Source of the DNA: Pseudomonas abieticivorans
Lineage (GTDB): Bacteria; Pseudomonadota; Gammaproteobacteria; Pseudomonadales; Pseudomonadaceae
Length of the DNA stretch: 64,000 nt
NCBI RefSeq assembly: GCF_023509015.1
Contig: NZ_CP094975.1
Span: 1,807,501-1,871,500, forward strand
Reading direction: 5' to 3'
Part shown: positions 39,286-48,587 of the stretch, piece by piece
Layout of the letters: every line of letters starts with the position of its first letter
Numbering within the stretch: position 1 is the first letter of the stretch
Position numbers and translations under genes: made by a program
The notes under the pieces: generated by a model
Database searches by the model: none
The model's input: only the letters and a program-made list of their open reading frames with translations
Told to the model about the DNA's origin: nothing

Positions 39286-41175
39286 ATGGTGGCGCGATTC
39301 ACCGTACCCCGGCGGCAGCGTGGTGCCATTGGCCTGATGGCGGCCGGCACCCTGGCCGTGGCGCTGTTGTTCATGTTGCTGAGCGTGGACAGCGGCCGGC
39401 TCTACCTGGAAAAGCGCAAGCTGCAAGGGGTCGCCGACATGTCCGCCCTGGCCGCTGCCAACCAGAGCGCGGTATGCACAGGCAGCGGCACCAGCGCCCT
39501 CAGCGTCGCCACCAACACCGCCCAACTCAATAACCACGTGGTGGGCACCGACCGCACGCTGGCCGTCGCCTGCGGCACCTTGGTCACCGGCGCCAACGCC
39601 GTCAGAACCTTCAGTGCCAGCGCCTCCAGCAATCAGGCGATTCAGGTCAAGGTCACACACAGTGTTGCTACCAGCGTGGCAGCCGGTTTGTGGTCGCTGT
39701 TTAACGGGGCCTTTTCGACGACCACGAATTTGCAGGCCACGGCCGTGGCGGCACTGCCGGGGCCGCCGTTGGCGCAGTTGAGTATTCAAAGCACCCTGGC
39801 GAACGTGGACACGACAAAATCGGCACTGCTCAATCCATTGTTTTCAGGCTTGTTGGGCAGCAATGTGTCCCTTGATGCGGTCAGCTGGAACAGCTTGGTC
39901 AATACCAATATAAACCTGCTGAGTTACATGAATCAGTTGGCGGTCAACCTGGGTGTAAGCGCAGGTAATTACACCGAGCTATTAGGCACCCAGACTAGTG
40001 TAACGAAGCTTATTCAAGCGGCTATTGACGTCATGAAGACCAATAGCGCTGCTGCCACAGTTGTCACCAGCTTGGGTGCACTTCAAGTGGGTTCGGCAAA
40101 CAGCAGCCTGGTCACCTTAGGCGACATCCTTCAGTTGCAAAACGGCACGACCTCTTCCGGCTTGGATGCCAATTTGCAGCTTTTCCAACTGGCCGAGGCG
40201 TTCGTGCAACTTGCTAATGGGCAAAGCGGCGCCACTGCGACTATTCCGGTCAATGTACTCGGACTTGCCAACGCAACAACTCAGCTAAAAATCATCGAGC
40301 CTGCTCAATTTTCCGCCGTGGGCAACCCCAATGGCCCTGCGCAGATCTACGTGCAAACTGCACAGGCAAAGGTGCTTATTTCCGTGACTCTGCCAGCAGT
40401 CCAGACAGCGATCGACGGCCTCAACGCCCTTATTTCTCCTTTGATTACGGGGATCAACCTTGCACTCAAAGCCCTGACTTGCCCTCTTGGCATCGGTAGT
40501 TGCATGTCTGCAGATCTGGCCCTGTTGCCCAGCGCCGCCATTGATATAGGTATAAAGGCTGCTAGCGCCGACAGCTATGTCACCGGCTACACTTGTTCGG
40601 GCACAACCAAAAGCCTGACGGCTACTGGCGAAACCTCAGCGGCAACCTTCATGGTAGGCCAGATAGATCCCAACAATTTCTTCTCATCCACCCAGGTCAC
40701 GGTGGTAAACCCAGTATTGCTTTTAGACATTGGCATGAAAGCCTGCCCGACCTGTGCACGGGTATCGACAGCGGGAGGCGGCTTGGGTATCACCGCCAAT
40801 AGCAACCTTTTAGCCAAAGCAGCTATTTCCCATACCTATGTTTCGCCACCCAATGTAGGGCAATCTCCCTCGCAGGTTTACACCTACAACAGCCCAAGTA
40901 ATGCCGTGCAAAGCTTGGCGACTACATTGTCTGGGATCACCATCAAGAGTTACCCCGTACAGAACGCCTCGCTGGTGGGACTGATTCTGAACGTGGTCAC
41001 CGGGCTTATCGCCACCACTTTCAACCTGCTGACAGCAATCATTAGTACGATATTGAGCCCGTTGGTAGACCCCATACTCAATAACCTATTGTCACTGCTA
41101 GGCATTAACCTGAGCAGTTTCGACGTCGGCGCCAACCTCACCTGCCAAACCGGCCGCGCCGCCTTGGTCATCTAA
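39286..41175 (+). CDS. tadG: TadG-like pilus-assembly protein
   Basis: A 629-residue protein with an N-terminal TadE/G-type signal: RRQRGAIGLMAAGTLAVALLFMLLSVDSGRLYLEKRKLQGVADMSALAAA (in pieces), the conserved DSGRLYLEKRKLQ-AD-AALAAA pattern. A long periplasmic Ala/Thr/Val/Leu-rich region follows, with short hydrophobic stretches. It belongs to the tad locus, and TadG in P. aeruginosa is PA4297. I start at the ATG at 39286 after AAGGAGTGCTCG; a reading from 39244 has no ribosome site. Its codon use after about residue 150 is more A+T-rich than neighbouring tad genes. It ends overlapping the kinase gene, which runs the other way. Confidence 0.85.
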   Translation: MVARFTVPRRQRGAIGLMAAGTLAVALLFMLLSVDSGRLYLEKRKLQGVADMSALAAANQSAVCTGSGTSALSVATNTAQLNNHVVGTDRTLAVACGTLVTGANAVRTFSASASSNQAIQVKVTHSVATSVAAGLWSLFNGAFSTTTNLQATAVAALPGPPLAQLSIQSTLANVDTTKSALLNPLFSGLLGSNVSLDAVSWNSLVNTNINLLSYMNQLAVNLGVSAGNYTELLGTQTSVTKLIQAAIDVMKTNSAAATVVTSLGALQVGSANSSLVTLGDILQLQNGTTSSGLDANLQLFQLAEAFVQLANGQSGATATIPVNVLGLANATTQLKIIEPAQFSAVGNPNGPAQIYVQTAQAKVLISVTLPAVQTAIDGLNALISPLITGINLALKALTCPLGIGSCMSADLALLPSAAIDIGIKAASADSYVTGYTCSGTTKSLTATGETSAATFMVGQIDPNNFFSSTQVTVVNPVLLLDIGMKACPTCARVSTAGGGLGITANSNLLAKAAISHTYVSPPNVGQSPSQVYTYNSPSNAVQSLATTLSGITIKSYPVQNASLVGLILNVVTGLIATTFNLLTAIISTILSPLVDPILNNLLSLLGINLSSFDVGANLTCQTGRAALVI

Positions 41176-43871
41176 TCCCCAAACGCAATCGGCAGCTCGA
41201 TGCAAAACCGTGCCCCCTCCTCGGTATTGCCAACGCTCAACCGCCCGCCCATGTTCTCGATGATCCCGTAGCTCACCGACAACCCCAACCCGGTGCCCAC
41301 CCCGACCGGTTTGGTGGTGAAAAACGGTTCGAAGATTTTCTCCAGCAACCGCGGGTCGATGCCGCCGCCGTTGTCTTGCACCAGCAAGCGCACGGAGCGT
41401 TCATCGTGTTCGGCCAGCACTTGTATCCAGGGTTCGAAGTCACGGTTTTTCTCGCGTTTGGACAGCAAAGCGTCGCGGGCGTTGACCATCAGGTTGATCA
41501 GCACCTGTTCAAGTTGGTCGACGTGGCCGCGCACGTTCAGTTCCAGGGTGATGTCGGGCACGCGCAGTTCCACGCCCTTGCCTTTCATGCCTTCGTGCAG
41601 CAGTGACAGCGTGCCCTCCACGGCCTGTTTGGGGTTGAACAATTGCTGCTCGATTTCCGAGCGGCGGCCGAACACGCGCATGTGGTCCACCACCCGCGCG
41701 GCGCGCTGGACCTGGGCGTCGATGCGGTTGAGTTTGTCTTGCAGGTAATCGATTTGCACGTCGCCGTTGCTCAGCCGTTTGAGCACGTTGACGATGGCCA
41801 TGCGCATCACGTTCAGCGGCTGGTTGATCTCGTGGGCAAGGCCGGTGGCCATTTCGCCCAGGGTGGCCATTTTCGCGCTCTGGGTGAGTTGCTGCTGGGT
41901 CCGCCGCACTTCAGTGTTGTCGCGGCCCACGGCCTGTACTTCCAGCAGCTGGCCGCGCTCGTCGAACACGCCGCGGTCCGACCATACCCACCAGGCGTTC
42001 TCCCGCCCGGGCAGTTGCAGGCAGATTTCGGCGCTGCTGACCGGTTGCGCCGGGGTCAGGCTGGCCAGGCGCTGGGTGAAGGCTTCGCGTTGCTCGGCAG
42101 ACAGCCAACTGCCCAGGTTCAAACCGGGTAAATCGCTGACCTCGGTTTCCAGGTAACGCGCCAGCGGGCGATTGCCGAAGGTCAGGGTCAGGTCGGGGCG
42201 GTAGCGGCAGATCATCGCTGGCGAGTCCTCGACCAGGATGCGGTAGCGCTCTTCGCTTTGCTGCACCAGTTCGGCGGCGGCGGTGGCTTCGGTGACGTCC
42301 AGCCATAGGCCCACGGCCTCTACCGGCATGCCCAGGTCGTCGCGCAGCAGGCGCGCTTCATCCAGCAGCCAGTGGTACTCGCCGGCCTTGTCACGCAGGC
42401 GATAGCGGCTGCGCACGGCGCCTTCGCGCAGCAGTTGGCGGGTGCGCTGGAAGTAGCCGGCGCGATCATCGGGGTGAACCCATTGAGCCAGTTCGCCTTG
42501 CTGACACTCCTCCAGGCTCCAGCCCAGCAGCGGGCGCAAGCTGTCGCTGAAAAAGGTCGGTTGCAGTGCCCCCTCGGCGTAGCGCTGCACGTAGATCACT
42601 GCCGGTGAACTGGCGATCACGTTGTCCAGCCGGGCATGGGCGGCGGCGGCCTGTTGTTGCTGGTTTTTGATGTCGCTGATGTCGAGCATAAAGCCCACCA
42701 CGCGTCGGCCGTGATCACCGTCCAGCACCTGGGCCTGTACCCGGAACCACGGGTTGGCCTGCAGTGCGCTGCTGCCATGCAAGCGCACGCTGAGCAGCAA
42801 TTCGTGGCCGCGCTGCACATCGCGCAGGCGGCTGTGCAATTCGGCGCGGTCGGCCGGGTGGATCAGCGCCAGCCAATCCTGCAATGCCAGGCGCTGTTCG
42901 CTCACGGCCAGCGCGGTGGCCAGCGAGGGGGCCAACTGGATGTCATCCGTCTCTGGGTAATACTCCCACCACCCCGTGCCCATGAAGCCCTGCAGGGCCT
43001 CCAGGCGCTCGAATTGATGGCGGTGCAACTGGTCGGCACGGCGTGCCAGCAACGGCTCGGCCAGGGCCGTCAGCAGCTGTTGGGCGTCGCTGTCGCCAAG
43101 GGGCGTCGGCTGGCCTGGCTCGAACGCCAACAGCAGCCACGCACTGATGCCCTGGCTGTCGCGGTAGGCCAGCAGGCCCGCGTCCAGGTCGGCAAACACG
43201 GCGCTGCGGTGCAGGCCGTGGCCGTCCAGCCCGGCCAGTTCGCGCTGCAAGCGCTGGTCGGCAGGCCACAGGGCTGGTGCGCCGGGTTGCACGGCATCGG
43301 CGAAAATCTGCCACTGGCCAGAGTGCGTGTCGCGCAGCACCAAGGCCGCACCCGCAAGCGTGCAACACTGCACCATCGCCTGCAATTGCTCACCCACCGC
43401 CTCGTGCAGGCGCGTGGCACCGCAGCGGCGGATGCGCTCGCCCACCTCACGGGCCAATTGCTGCAACCGGTCGCGCGCACGTTGCTGGTCGGGGTTGTGG
43501 AACAGGTCGCCGATATCGAACAGTTGCAGCTCCCACTCCCCCAGTTGCGGCACCAGCCAACCACGGGTGTGCAGGGTGCCGTCGTGCGGCGCCTTGAAAT
43601 TTAGGTCCAGGGTTTGCCCTTGCCAGTCGGCCGGCTGCCCCGACACCACCACATGGCTGCCCGGTTGCAGGTAGTTGAGCAGCGGCTCGCCCAGGCGCGC
43701 GGTACCCAGCAAGCGGTGGCGCGAGGGGCCGCTGATGCGCATCACCCGGCCCTGGCCGTCCAACAGCACTTGCAGGCCGGTGGCGATGATCGGCGCGGCT
43801 TGCTCCAGGGGGGCAATCAACGCTGCAGGCTGTGCCCGCCAGCGGCCGAACAGCTTTTCACCGGCGCTCAA
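41172..43871 (-). CDS. pprA: PprA-like sensor histidine kinase with PAS domains
   Basis: An 899-residue kinase without clear membrane segments. After an N-terminal region (about 1-280), several PAS/PAC units follow (for example [44 protein letters not shown] and [23 protein letters not shown]). The phosphoacceptor helix is [22 protein letters not shown], and the ATPase domain has [35 protein letters not shown] and [18 protein letters not shown]. The gene starts with TTG at 43871 overlapping the TGA of the TadE-like gene. PprA phosphorylates PprB in the P. aeruginosa tad locus, and the location here matches. Confidence 0.87.
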   Translation of the reverse strand: MSAGEKLFGRWRAQPAALIAPLEQAAPIIATGLQVLLDGQGRVMRISGPSRHRLLGTARLGEPLLNYLQPGSHVVVSGQPADWQGQTLDLNFKAPHDGTLHTRGWLVPQLGEWELQLFDIGDLFHNPDQQRARDRLQQLAREVGERIRRCGATRLHEAVGEQLQAMVQCCTLAGAALVLRDTHSGQWQIFADAVQPGAPALWPADQRLQRELAGLDGHGLHRSAVFADLDAGLLAYRDSQGISAWLLLAFEPGQPTPLGDSDAQQLLTALAEPLLARRADQLHRHQFERLEALQGFMGTGWWEYYPETDDIQLAPSLATALAVSEQRLALQDWLALIHPADRAELHSRLRDVQRGHELLLSVRLHGSSALQANPWFRVQAQVLDGDHGRRVVGFMLDISDIKNQQQQAAAAHARLDNVIASSPAVIYVQRYAEGALQPTFFSDSLRPLLGWSLEECQQGELAQWVHPDDRAGYFQRTRQLLREGAVRSRYRLRDKAGEYHWLLDEARLLRDDLGMPVEAVGLWLDVTEATAAAELVQQSEERYRILVEDSPAMICRYRPDLTLTFGNRPLARYLETEVSDLPGLNLGSWLSAEQREAFTQRLASLTPAQPVSSAEICLQLPGRENAWWVWSDRGVFDERGQLLEVQAVGRDNTEVRRTQQQLTQSAKMATLGEMATGLAHEINQPLNVMRMAIVNVLKRLSNGDVQIDYLQDKLNRIDAQVQRAARVVDHMRVFGRRSEIEQQLFNPKQAVEGTLSLLHEGMKGKGVELRVPDITLELNVRGHVDQLEQVLINLMVNARDALLSKREKNRDFEPWIQVLAEHDERSVRLLVQDNGGGIDPRLLEKIFEPFFTTKPVGVGTGLGLSVSYGIIENMGGRLSVGNTEEGARFCIELPIAFGD

Positions 43872-44317
43872 AGTTGCAGGCTCGATTGGGCACTGAGGTT
43901 GGCCGGCAGGTTGGGCACCGTGCCAATGCCCGGCAAGTTCAGAAAGGGGATAACGTTGTTGATCGATGTCGCAGGGTAATTGATGGTCACCGTCAACAGG
44001 TTACCGGGCATCTTTACCGCAACGTTGGCGGCGCTGAAGTTCAACGCCTGGGGCAACCAACTCAACTGTTTGACCACAGAGGCCTGGGCGTTGGTCATGA
44101 CCTGTTGCTGGTAAAGCGCCGTCGTTGCAAAGGAGGCAGGGTCCAGTGAAACGGAGTTGCGCACTGCCTCGGCACTGGCCTGGTTGAATGACTGCAGCAT
44201 CAACAGCGGCAAGCTGTAACTGACCACACCATAAAACACCGCGAAAAAGATGATGAACACCACCGCAAACTCGATCGCGGCGGCACCTTTTTGCTTACGG
44301 GGGAGGCTTGCTTTCAT
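43868..44317 (-). CDS. tadF: TadE/TadF-like minor pseudopilin
   Basis: A 149-residue membrane-anchored protein with the pseudopilin-like N-terminus MKASLPRKQKGAAAIEFAVVFIIFFAVFYGVVSYSLP. The G-A-A-A-I-E-F site is cut by a prepilin peptidase such as FppA next door. The C-terminal part has LLTVTINYPATSINNVIPF and is periplasmic. I start at the ATG at 44317; the ORF extends upstream to 44365 without a ribosome site. The stop overlaps the TTG start of the kinase, so the pair is translationally coupled. TadE and TadF differ little, so the letter is a guess. Confidence 0.82.
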   Translation of the reverse strand: MKASLPRKQKGAAAIEFAVVFIIFFAVFYGVVSYSLPLLMLQSFNQASAEAVRNSVSLDPASFATTALYQQQVMTNAQASVVKQLSWLPQALNFSAANVAVKMPGNLLTVTINYPATSINNVIPFLNLPGIGTVPNLPANLSAQSSLQL

Positions 44318-44392
44318 GATCGCGTCTACCCTGACAATCAGCACTGTGTTTGAGCATAGAATCATTCGCCGAAAAGGGACGTTTTTTACCGG

Positions 44393-44863
44393 ATGCCTAG
44401 CCTTGTATTACTGATCTGGTTTGCACTGTGCGCCGAACAAGACATTCGTCAGCGCCAGATTGCCAACGTATTGACCTTGGGTGGTGCGGCCTTCGCACTG
44501 TTCTATCTGTTCTACAGCGGCCATACCTGGCTGGGCGCAAGCGTCGAGGAAGGCGGCGAAGCCCTGGCCATTGCCATGCTGCTGACGCTACCGGGCTACA
44601 TGACCGGTCGTCTGGGGGCTGCCGACGTCAAGCTGCTCGGGGCGCTGGCCCTGGCCACCGACCGCATGCACCTGCTGGGCACCATCGTCGGTGCCGGGGT
44701 GTTTTGCCTGCTCTGGTTGCTGGCCCGAAACAGGCTGTGGAAGTTGCTGAGTCAACCACTTAGGAAACGCCTCGCAACCCTGGCCCCCGATGCGTCAGAA
44801 AAACCACCTTTCGCGCCCTTCCTGCTGGTCGGTTTTCTCACGGCCCTAGCATGGATCCACTAG
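44393..44863 (+). CDS. fppA: Flp prepilin peptidase (A24 family), FppA/CpaA-like
   Basis: A 156-residue aspartyl membrane peptidase of the short, CpaA type that lacks the methylase domain. The two catalytic aspartates are in CAEQDIRQRQIANVL (D17) and LGAADVKLLGALAL (the GxxD motif, near residue 79). It cleaves the leader of Flp pilin and the TadE/F pseudopilins at the inner membrane. It is divergent from the TadE-like gene (75 bp) and followed by pprB. Confidence 0.9.
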   Translation: MPSLVLLIWFALCAEQDIRQRQIANVLTLGGAAFALFYLFYSGHTWLGASVEEGGEALAIAMLLTLPGYMTGRLGAADVKLLGALALATDRMHLLGTIVGAGVFCLLWLLARNRLWKLLSQPLRKRLATLAPDASEKPPFAPFLLVGFLTALAWIH

Positions 44864-44882
44864 TCGCTTGCCCGCCAGCCCT

Positions 44883-44894
44883 CTATGTACATAG
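44883..44894. promoter_or_regulatory. perfect 12-bp palindrome upstream of pprB
   Basis: CTATGTACATAG is a perfect palindrome 105 bp before the pprB start, in the only gap large enough for its promoter. It is a candidate operator; no regulator is assigned. Confidence 0.3.
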
Positions 44895-44999
44895 TCAGGA
44901 AGTACAGCTACTTTCATAACCATGCAGACAACGGAGAGGCCTACATTCCGGGCCTCCAGCGTCATCGCCAGGCATAGGCTTGCCAACAGGGAGTCACAT

Positions 45000-45782
45000 G
45001 TGGACAAGTTAGTATCGGATGTGAAGGTACTGGTCGTGGACGACCAACCGCTGATTGTCGAAGAGCTCTGTGAATTTCTTGAAAGCAACGGCTACCGCTG
45101 CGTTCCGTGCCACGCCAGCCTCAAGGCCATCGAACGATTCAACGAAGATGCCAGCATCGGCCTGGTGCTGTGCGACTTGCACATGCCAGTAATGGATGGC
45201 GTGGAATTGGTCAAGGAACTCAAGCGCATTGCCGGCAAGCGCCGCCCCTTCGAAGCCATCATGCTGACCGGCCGCGCCGACAAGCAGGACGTGATCAAGG
45301 CCCTGCGCGAGGGGTTCGCTGATTACTACCAAAAACCCGTCGACCTGAACGAGTTGCTCGAAGGCTTGCAGCGTCAGGAAGCCGTGTTGCTGGAACGCCA
45401 GAGCAACTACCAGCACCTGGGGCACCTGAACGAAAAGCTGCAGTTTTTGGCCGAGTCCATCGACGACCTGTACCAGGACCTGGACCGCGCCCGCCACCCC
45501 GCGCAAAAAGGCACCCGCAGCGTGGCCGAGGAAGAAGGCGCCGAGCCGCCGATACCTGCCGTGTTCGATGCACTGTCCCCGCGCCAGGTGGACGTCGCCC
45601 GGCTGGTGGGCAAGGGTCAAACTAACTACCAGATCGCTTGCGAGCTGGGCATCACCGAGAACACCGTGAAGCTCTACGTGTCTCAAGTGCTGCGCCTGAC
45701 CCATATGCACAATCGCACGCAACTGGCCCTGGCACTGTCACCCGCCAACGCCGGATTGCGCCAGCGCATGACCGCGCACTGA
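45000..45782 (+). CDS. pprB: PprB-like response regulator (REC-LuxR HTH)
   Basis: A 260-residue response regulator. The receiver domain spans about residues 8-125 with DD in KVLVVDDQ, the phosphorylation aspartate in LVLCDLHMPVMDG (near residue 60) and the lysine in YYQKPVD. A linker helix follows, then a LuxR-type HTH at about 190-250 (LSPRQVDVARLVGKGQTNYQIACELGITENTVKLYVSQVL, in pieces). In P. aeruginosa PprB activates tad, cupE and adhesin genes. I choose the GTG at 45000 because AGGGAG precedes it; a reading from 44922 lacks a ribosome site. Confidence 0.88.
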   Translation: MDKLVSDVKVLVVDDQPLIVEELCEFLESNGYRCVPCHASLKAIERFNEDASIGLVLCDLHMPVMDGVELVKELKRIAGKRRPFEAIMLTGRADKQDVIKALREGFADYYQKPVDLNELLEGLQRQEAVLLERQSNYQHLGHLNEKLQFLAESIDDLYQDLDRARHPAQKGTRSVAEEEGAEPPIPAVFDALSPRQVDVARLVGKGQTNYQIACELGITENTVKLYVSQVLRLTHMHNRTQLALALSPANAGLRQRMTAH

Positions 45783-45788
45783 CCGGCC

Positions 45789-46055
45789 TTACTGGCTGAT
45801 CTTGCCGCCGCTCTTGGCCTGATCGAAGAAGTCAGGAATCTTGTGCTGGTAACTTTCCAGCCAGCGCTGCATGGCCAGCTCGCGCTCGGTGGCCGTGGCC
45901 GCCTGCGGGGTGCGCGAGGCGGCACGCTGGCTGCTCTGCAACTGCAACCACTGCTCGGTGCCTTGCTGGGGCTTGGACGAAGGGCCAGGCTCGATTGCCC
46001 AAGCCCCGGCCGATAACAGCAACAGCCCGCCTGCCATCCAGTTCACTCGGTTCAT
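45789..46055 (-). CDS. small exported tad-locus protein (DUF3613-like)
   Basis: An 88-residue protein with a signal peptide (MNRVNWMAGGLLLLSAGAWA) and a hydrophilic mature part ending LAMQRWLESYQHKIPDFFDQAKSGGKISQ. It lies at the end of the tad operon just after tadD, like PA4298 of P. aeruginosa, and resembles the DUF3613 family found in tad loci. The function is unknown; secretion to the periplasm suggests an accessory assembly role. TAGGAGCAACCTG precedes the ATG at 46055. Confidence 0.78.
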   Translation of the reverse strand: MNRVNWMAGGLLLLSAGAWAIEPGPSSKPQQGTEQWLQLQSSQRAASRTPQAATATERELAMQRWLESYQHKIPDFFDQAKSGGKISQ

Positions 46056-46068
46056 CAGGTTGCTCCTA

Positions 46069-46788
46069 TCAGGGGGTAAGCGCGGCCTGGGCGACGCTGG
46101 CGACCGCACCTTTGGCGGGCGCTGCGGGTGCGCGCGGCTGCTTGAGCTGCTCGGCGCGCGCCTGTGCCTCTGTCACCTGCTCGGGGCTCAGGTTGGCGCG
46201 GCTGACCAGTTGCGCCGCCTGTTGCCAGTTATCCTGATAGATCAACAGGGTCACCAGGTTCAGCGCCGCCAGGTTGTCCGACTGCTTGAGCTCCATGGCC
46301 GTGAGGAACTCGAATCGAGCGTCATCCACACGCAACTGGTTGAGGTAAACCACCCCCAGGTCATTGCGGATCTTCTCGTCGGTGGGCGACAGCCGCACCG
46401 CACGTTTGAGGTGACTCATGGCCAGGCCGTTGTCACCCTTGGCCGCGGCGATCTGGCCCAGGCCGTGTTCGCCCTCGGCGGCCATGCAGGTGCCGAGCAG
46501 GCTCTTGTACAGCGGTTCGGCTTCACTGCGCCCCAACAGGCGCAGCACCCGCGCCTTGCCCAGGCGTACCTGCACCAGGTTGTCGGGCAGGCCTTCGAGG
46601 TTAGCCAAGCTGGCGTGCAGGCGGCCTTCGCTGGCCATGTCACCGGCCAGGTTCAGTGCCAGTTCCTGCTCGGAACTGGGTTTGGGGCACACGCCCGGGG
46701 TCCCGGTCAGGGCCTGCCACGGCGTGCTGCCGTTGGTAGCGCAGCCCGCCAGCATCAGCATGGCGGCCATCGCAATGACTCCTTTCAT
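46069..46788 (-). CDS. tadD: TadD, TPR lipoprotein of the Flp pilus
   Basis: A 239-residue lipoprotein with signal MKGVIAMAAMLMLAGC (lipobox LAGC, C16) and several TPR-like helices (for example LGQIAAAKGDNGLAMSHLKRAVRLSPTDEKIRNDLGVVYLN, in pieces). It is thought to act as pilotin for the RcpA secretin at the outer membrane. It belongs to the minus-strand operon rcpC-rcpA-tadZ-tadA-tadB-tadC-tadD. The tail is Ala/Pro-rich. Confidence 0.9.
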   Translation of the reverse strand: MKGVIAMAAMLMLAGCATNGSTPWQALTGTPGVCPKPSSEQELALNLAGDMASEGRLHASLANLEGLPDNLVQVRLGKARVLRLLGRSEAEPLYKSLLGTCMAAEGEHGLGQIAAAKGDNGLAMSHLKRAVRLSPTDEKIRNDLGVVYLNQLRVDDARFEFLTAMELKQSDNLAALNLVTLLIYQDNWQQAAQLVSRANLSPEQVTEAQARAEQLKQPRAPAAPAKGAVASVAQAALTP

Positions 46789-46803
46789 ACACAGCCCTCC
46801 GGC

Positions 46804-47691
46804 TTATAACGATTTGAAGGCCTGGCCGATGGCGATAAAGCCAGGCCCGGCCAGCACGATCAACAAGGCTGGAAACAGGAACACCATCATCACCACCGAC
46901 ATCTTGGCCGACATCTTGGAGATGTATTCCTGCATGCGCGTCAGGCGCCGATCATCGAGCAACTGCTTGAGCGCCAGCAGCGACTTCATCGCCCCCGCGC
47001 CCTGGTACACCAGTTGGCGGAGGATCACGCAGGTGTCGTTGAACTCATCCACATCCAGCACCGCCGCGGCCTTGTCCAACTCCTCACCCAGCTCCAGGCC
47101 CGAGTCCACACGCGCCAACACCAGGCGCAACTCGCCGCTGAGGATGGGCAGCAATTGCTCGCCCTCGCTGCTTAACACGCGCAACGTCTGCTCCACCGCC
47201 AAGCCTGACTCGAAGAGGATGCGCAGCAGTGGAATGAAACTGGAAACCTCGATGGCGATCTGTTTGCCACGGCGTTTGGCGGCCATGGCCAATAGGCGTT
47301 TGGGCAATATGTAACCGATGCCCAGTGCCAGGCAAGGCGCCAACCAGGGTTGGCTCAGTTGCTTGAAAAACAGGGCCTGCACCAGCAGCACCAACACCAT
47401 CAGCACCACGGGCGTGCCGATCTGCAGGGCAGCGTACAACGAACGACGGCTGGCCCGGCGCCAACCAATGCGGTTGAGTAGCCGCTCGGTTTCGCTGTCC
47501 AGGCTGATCGAGCGCTGGGCCAGGCGGCTTTGGCCCAACACGGTGATCCAGTCACTCAAACGGCTATCGGCAACCATTTGCCCCTGCAAGCGACGGGTCA
47601 CTTGCAGTTCACGCCGGCGCGTCTGCAGGCGGGCCAATATCAGCAGCCCCGCAGCCATCAGCAAGCACAGTGCGCACAGCAACAAGGCCAT
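46804..47691 (-). CDS. tadC: TadC, inner-membrane platform protein
   Basis: A 295-residue GspF-type membrane protein: an N-terminal membrane segment (LLLCALCLLMAAGLLILA), a further pair of segments near residues 100-140, the cytoplasmic T2SSF domain (FIPLLRILFESGLAVEQTLRVLSSEGEQLLPILSGELRLVLARVDSGLELGEELD, in pieces) and a C-terminal segment. It forms the platform for pilin assembly with TadB, powered by TadA. It starts one base after the tadB stop. Confidence 0.92.
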   Translation of the reverse strand: MALLLCALCLLMAAGLLILARLQTRRRELQVTRRLQGQMVADSRLSDWITVLGQSRLAQRSISLDSETERLLNRIGWRRASRRSLYAALQIGTPVVLMVLVLLVQALFFKQLSQPWLAPCLALGIGYILPKRLLAMAAKRRGKQIAIEVSSFIPLLRILFESGLAVEQTLRVLSSEGEQLLPILSGELRLVLARVDSGLELGEELDKAAAVLDVDEFNDTCVILRQLVYQGAGAMKSLLALKQLLDDRRLTRMQEYISKMSAKMSVVMMVFLFPALLIVLAGPGFIAIGQAFKSL

Positions 47692-47692
47692 C

Positions 47693-48577
47693 TCAGATAC
47701 TCCTCAGCATGCGCCAGAGGGCGAAACAGCCCAGTGCCTGCAGTAACAACGCAACCAGCAACAGGTGTTGGCCGCTGGCATCGTTCCACATGTGCATCAG
47801 GTATTGCGGGTTTACTGCCATGAAGTAGCCGATCATCAGCAACGGCAACGCCGCCAAAATGTAGGCTGTGGTTCGGGTTTCTCCGGTCATGGCGCGCAAC
47901 TGCCGGGCGCCTTGGTCGCGCTCGCGGATCACCTTGATCAGGTTCTCCAGCAACTCGCTGGCATTGCCGCCGAAGCGATGGTTGATGCTCAGGCCCAGCG
48001 CCAGCATGCGCAGCTCCTCCAGCTCGTACAGGTCGGCCAAGTCCTTCATCGCATCGGCCAGGCTCACGCCCAGGTTGACGTTGCGCTGCACGCGGGCCAT
48101 GACTTCCTTGAGCGGGTCCAGGGTGTCATCCACGGCGCCCAGTATCGCGTCGGTCAGGGTGCGCCCGGCTTTCAGGCTGCGCACGGCATGGTCCAGCAAC
48201 GCCGGCAATTGCTCAACCAAACGCCGCATCCTGCGGTTATAGCACCAGGCGATGTACAGCCGGGCAACGATCGGTGGCAACAGCAGCATGGCCAGCAGGC
48301 CGCTGGCTCCTGCGAACAAAAGGCCTATCAGCACCAACACGCCCCAGCCCATCAACCATAATTTCAGCCGCTCGCCCGAGCCGCGCAACCCGGCGCGCAG
48401 CAGCATGCGATCCAGCCATACGCGCCCCGCCTGCACCGTTTGCACTTCAACCTGCCCCTGGTTCAGCCGGGTCATGGTGCGCTGCTCGCCAGTCTTGCGC
48501 GCACTGCTCAGCACCAGCCAGGCACTGAGGCCGAGCATTGCCAGGCAGAGAATGGCGAGCAGCAGCGGCGCGATCAT
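47693..48577 (-). CDS. tadB: TadB, inner-membrane platform protein
   Basis: A 294-residue GspF-type platform protein. It has an N-terminal segment (MIAPLLLAILCLAMLGLSAWLVL), a pair of segments near residues 85-120, the T2SSF domain (LVEQLPALLDHAVRSLKAGRTLTDAILGAVDDTLDPLKEVMARVQRNVNLGVSLADAMKDLA, in pieces) and C-terminal segments. I start at the ATG at 48577 with TAGGAGCGCCACG before it; a longer in-frame reading crosses into tadA. It follows tadA by 10 bp in the operon. Confidence 0.92.
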   Translation of the reverse strand: MIAPLLLAILCLAMLGLSAWLVLSSARKTGEQRTMTRLNQGQVEVQTVQAGRVWLDRMLLRAGLRGSGERLKLWLMGWGVLVLIGLLFAGASGLLAMLLLPPIVARLYIAWCYNRRMRRLVEQLPALLDHAVRSLKAGRTLTDAILGAVDDTLDPLKEVMARVQRNVNLGVSLADAMKDLADLYELEELRMLALGLSINHRFGGNASELLENLIKVIRERDQGARQLRAMTGETRTTAYILAALPLLMIGYFMAVNPQYLMHMWNDASGQHLLLVALLLQALGCFALWRMLRSI

Positions 48578-48587
48578 CGTGGCGCTC

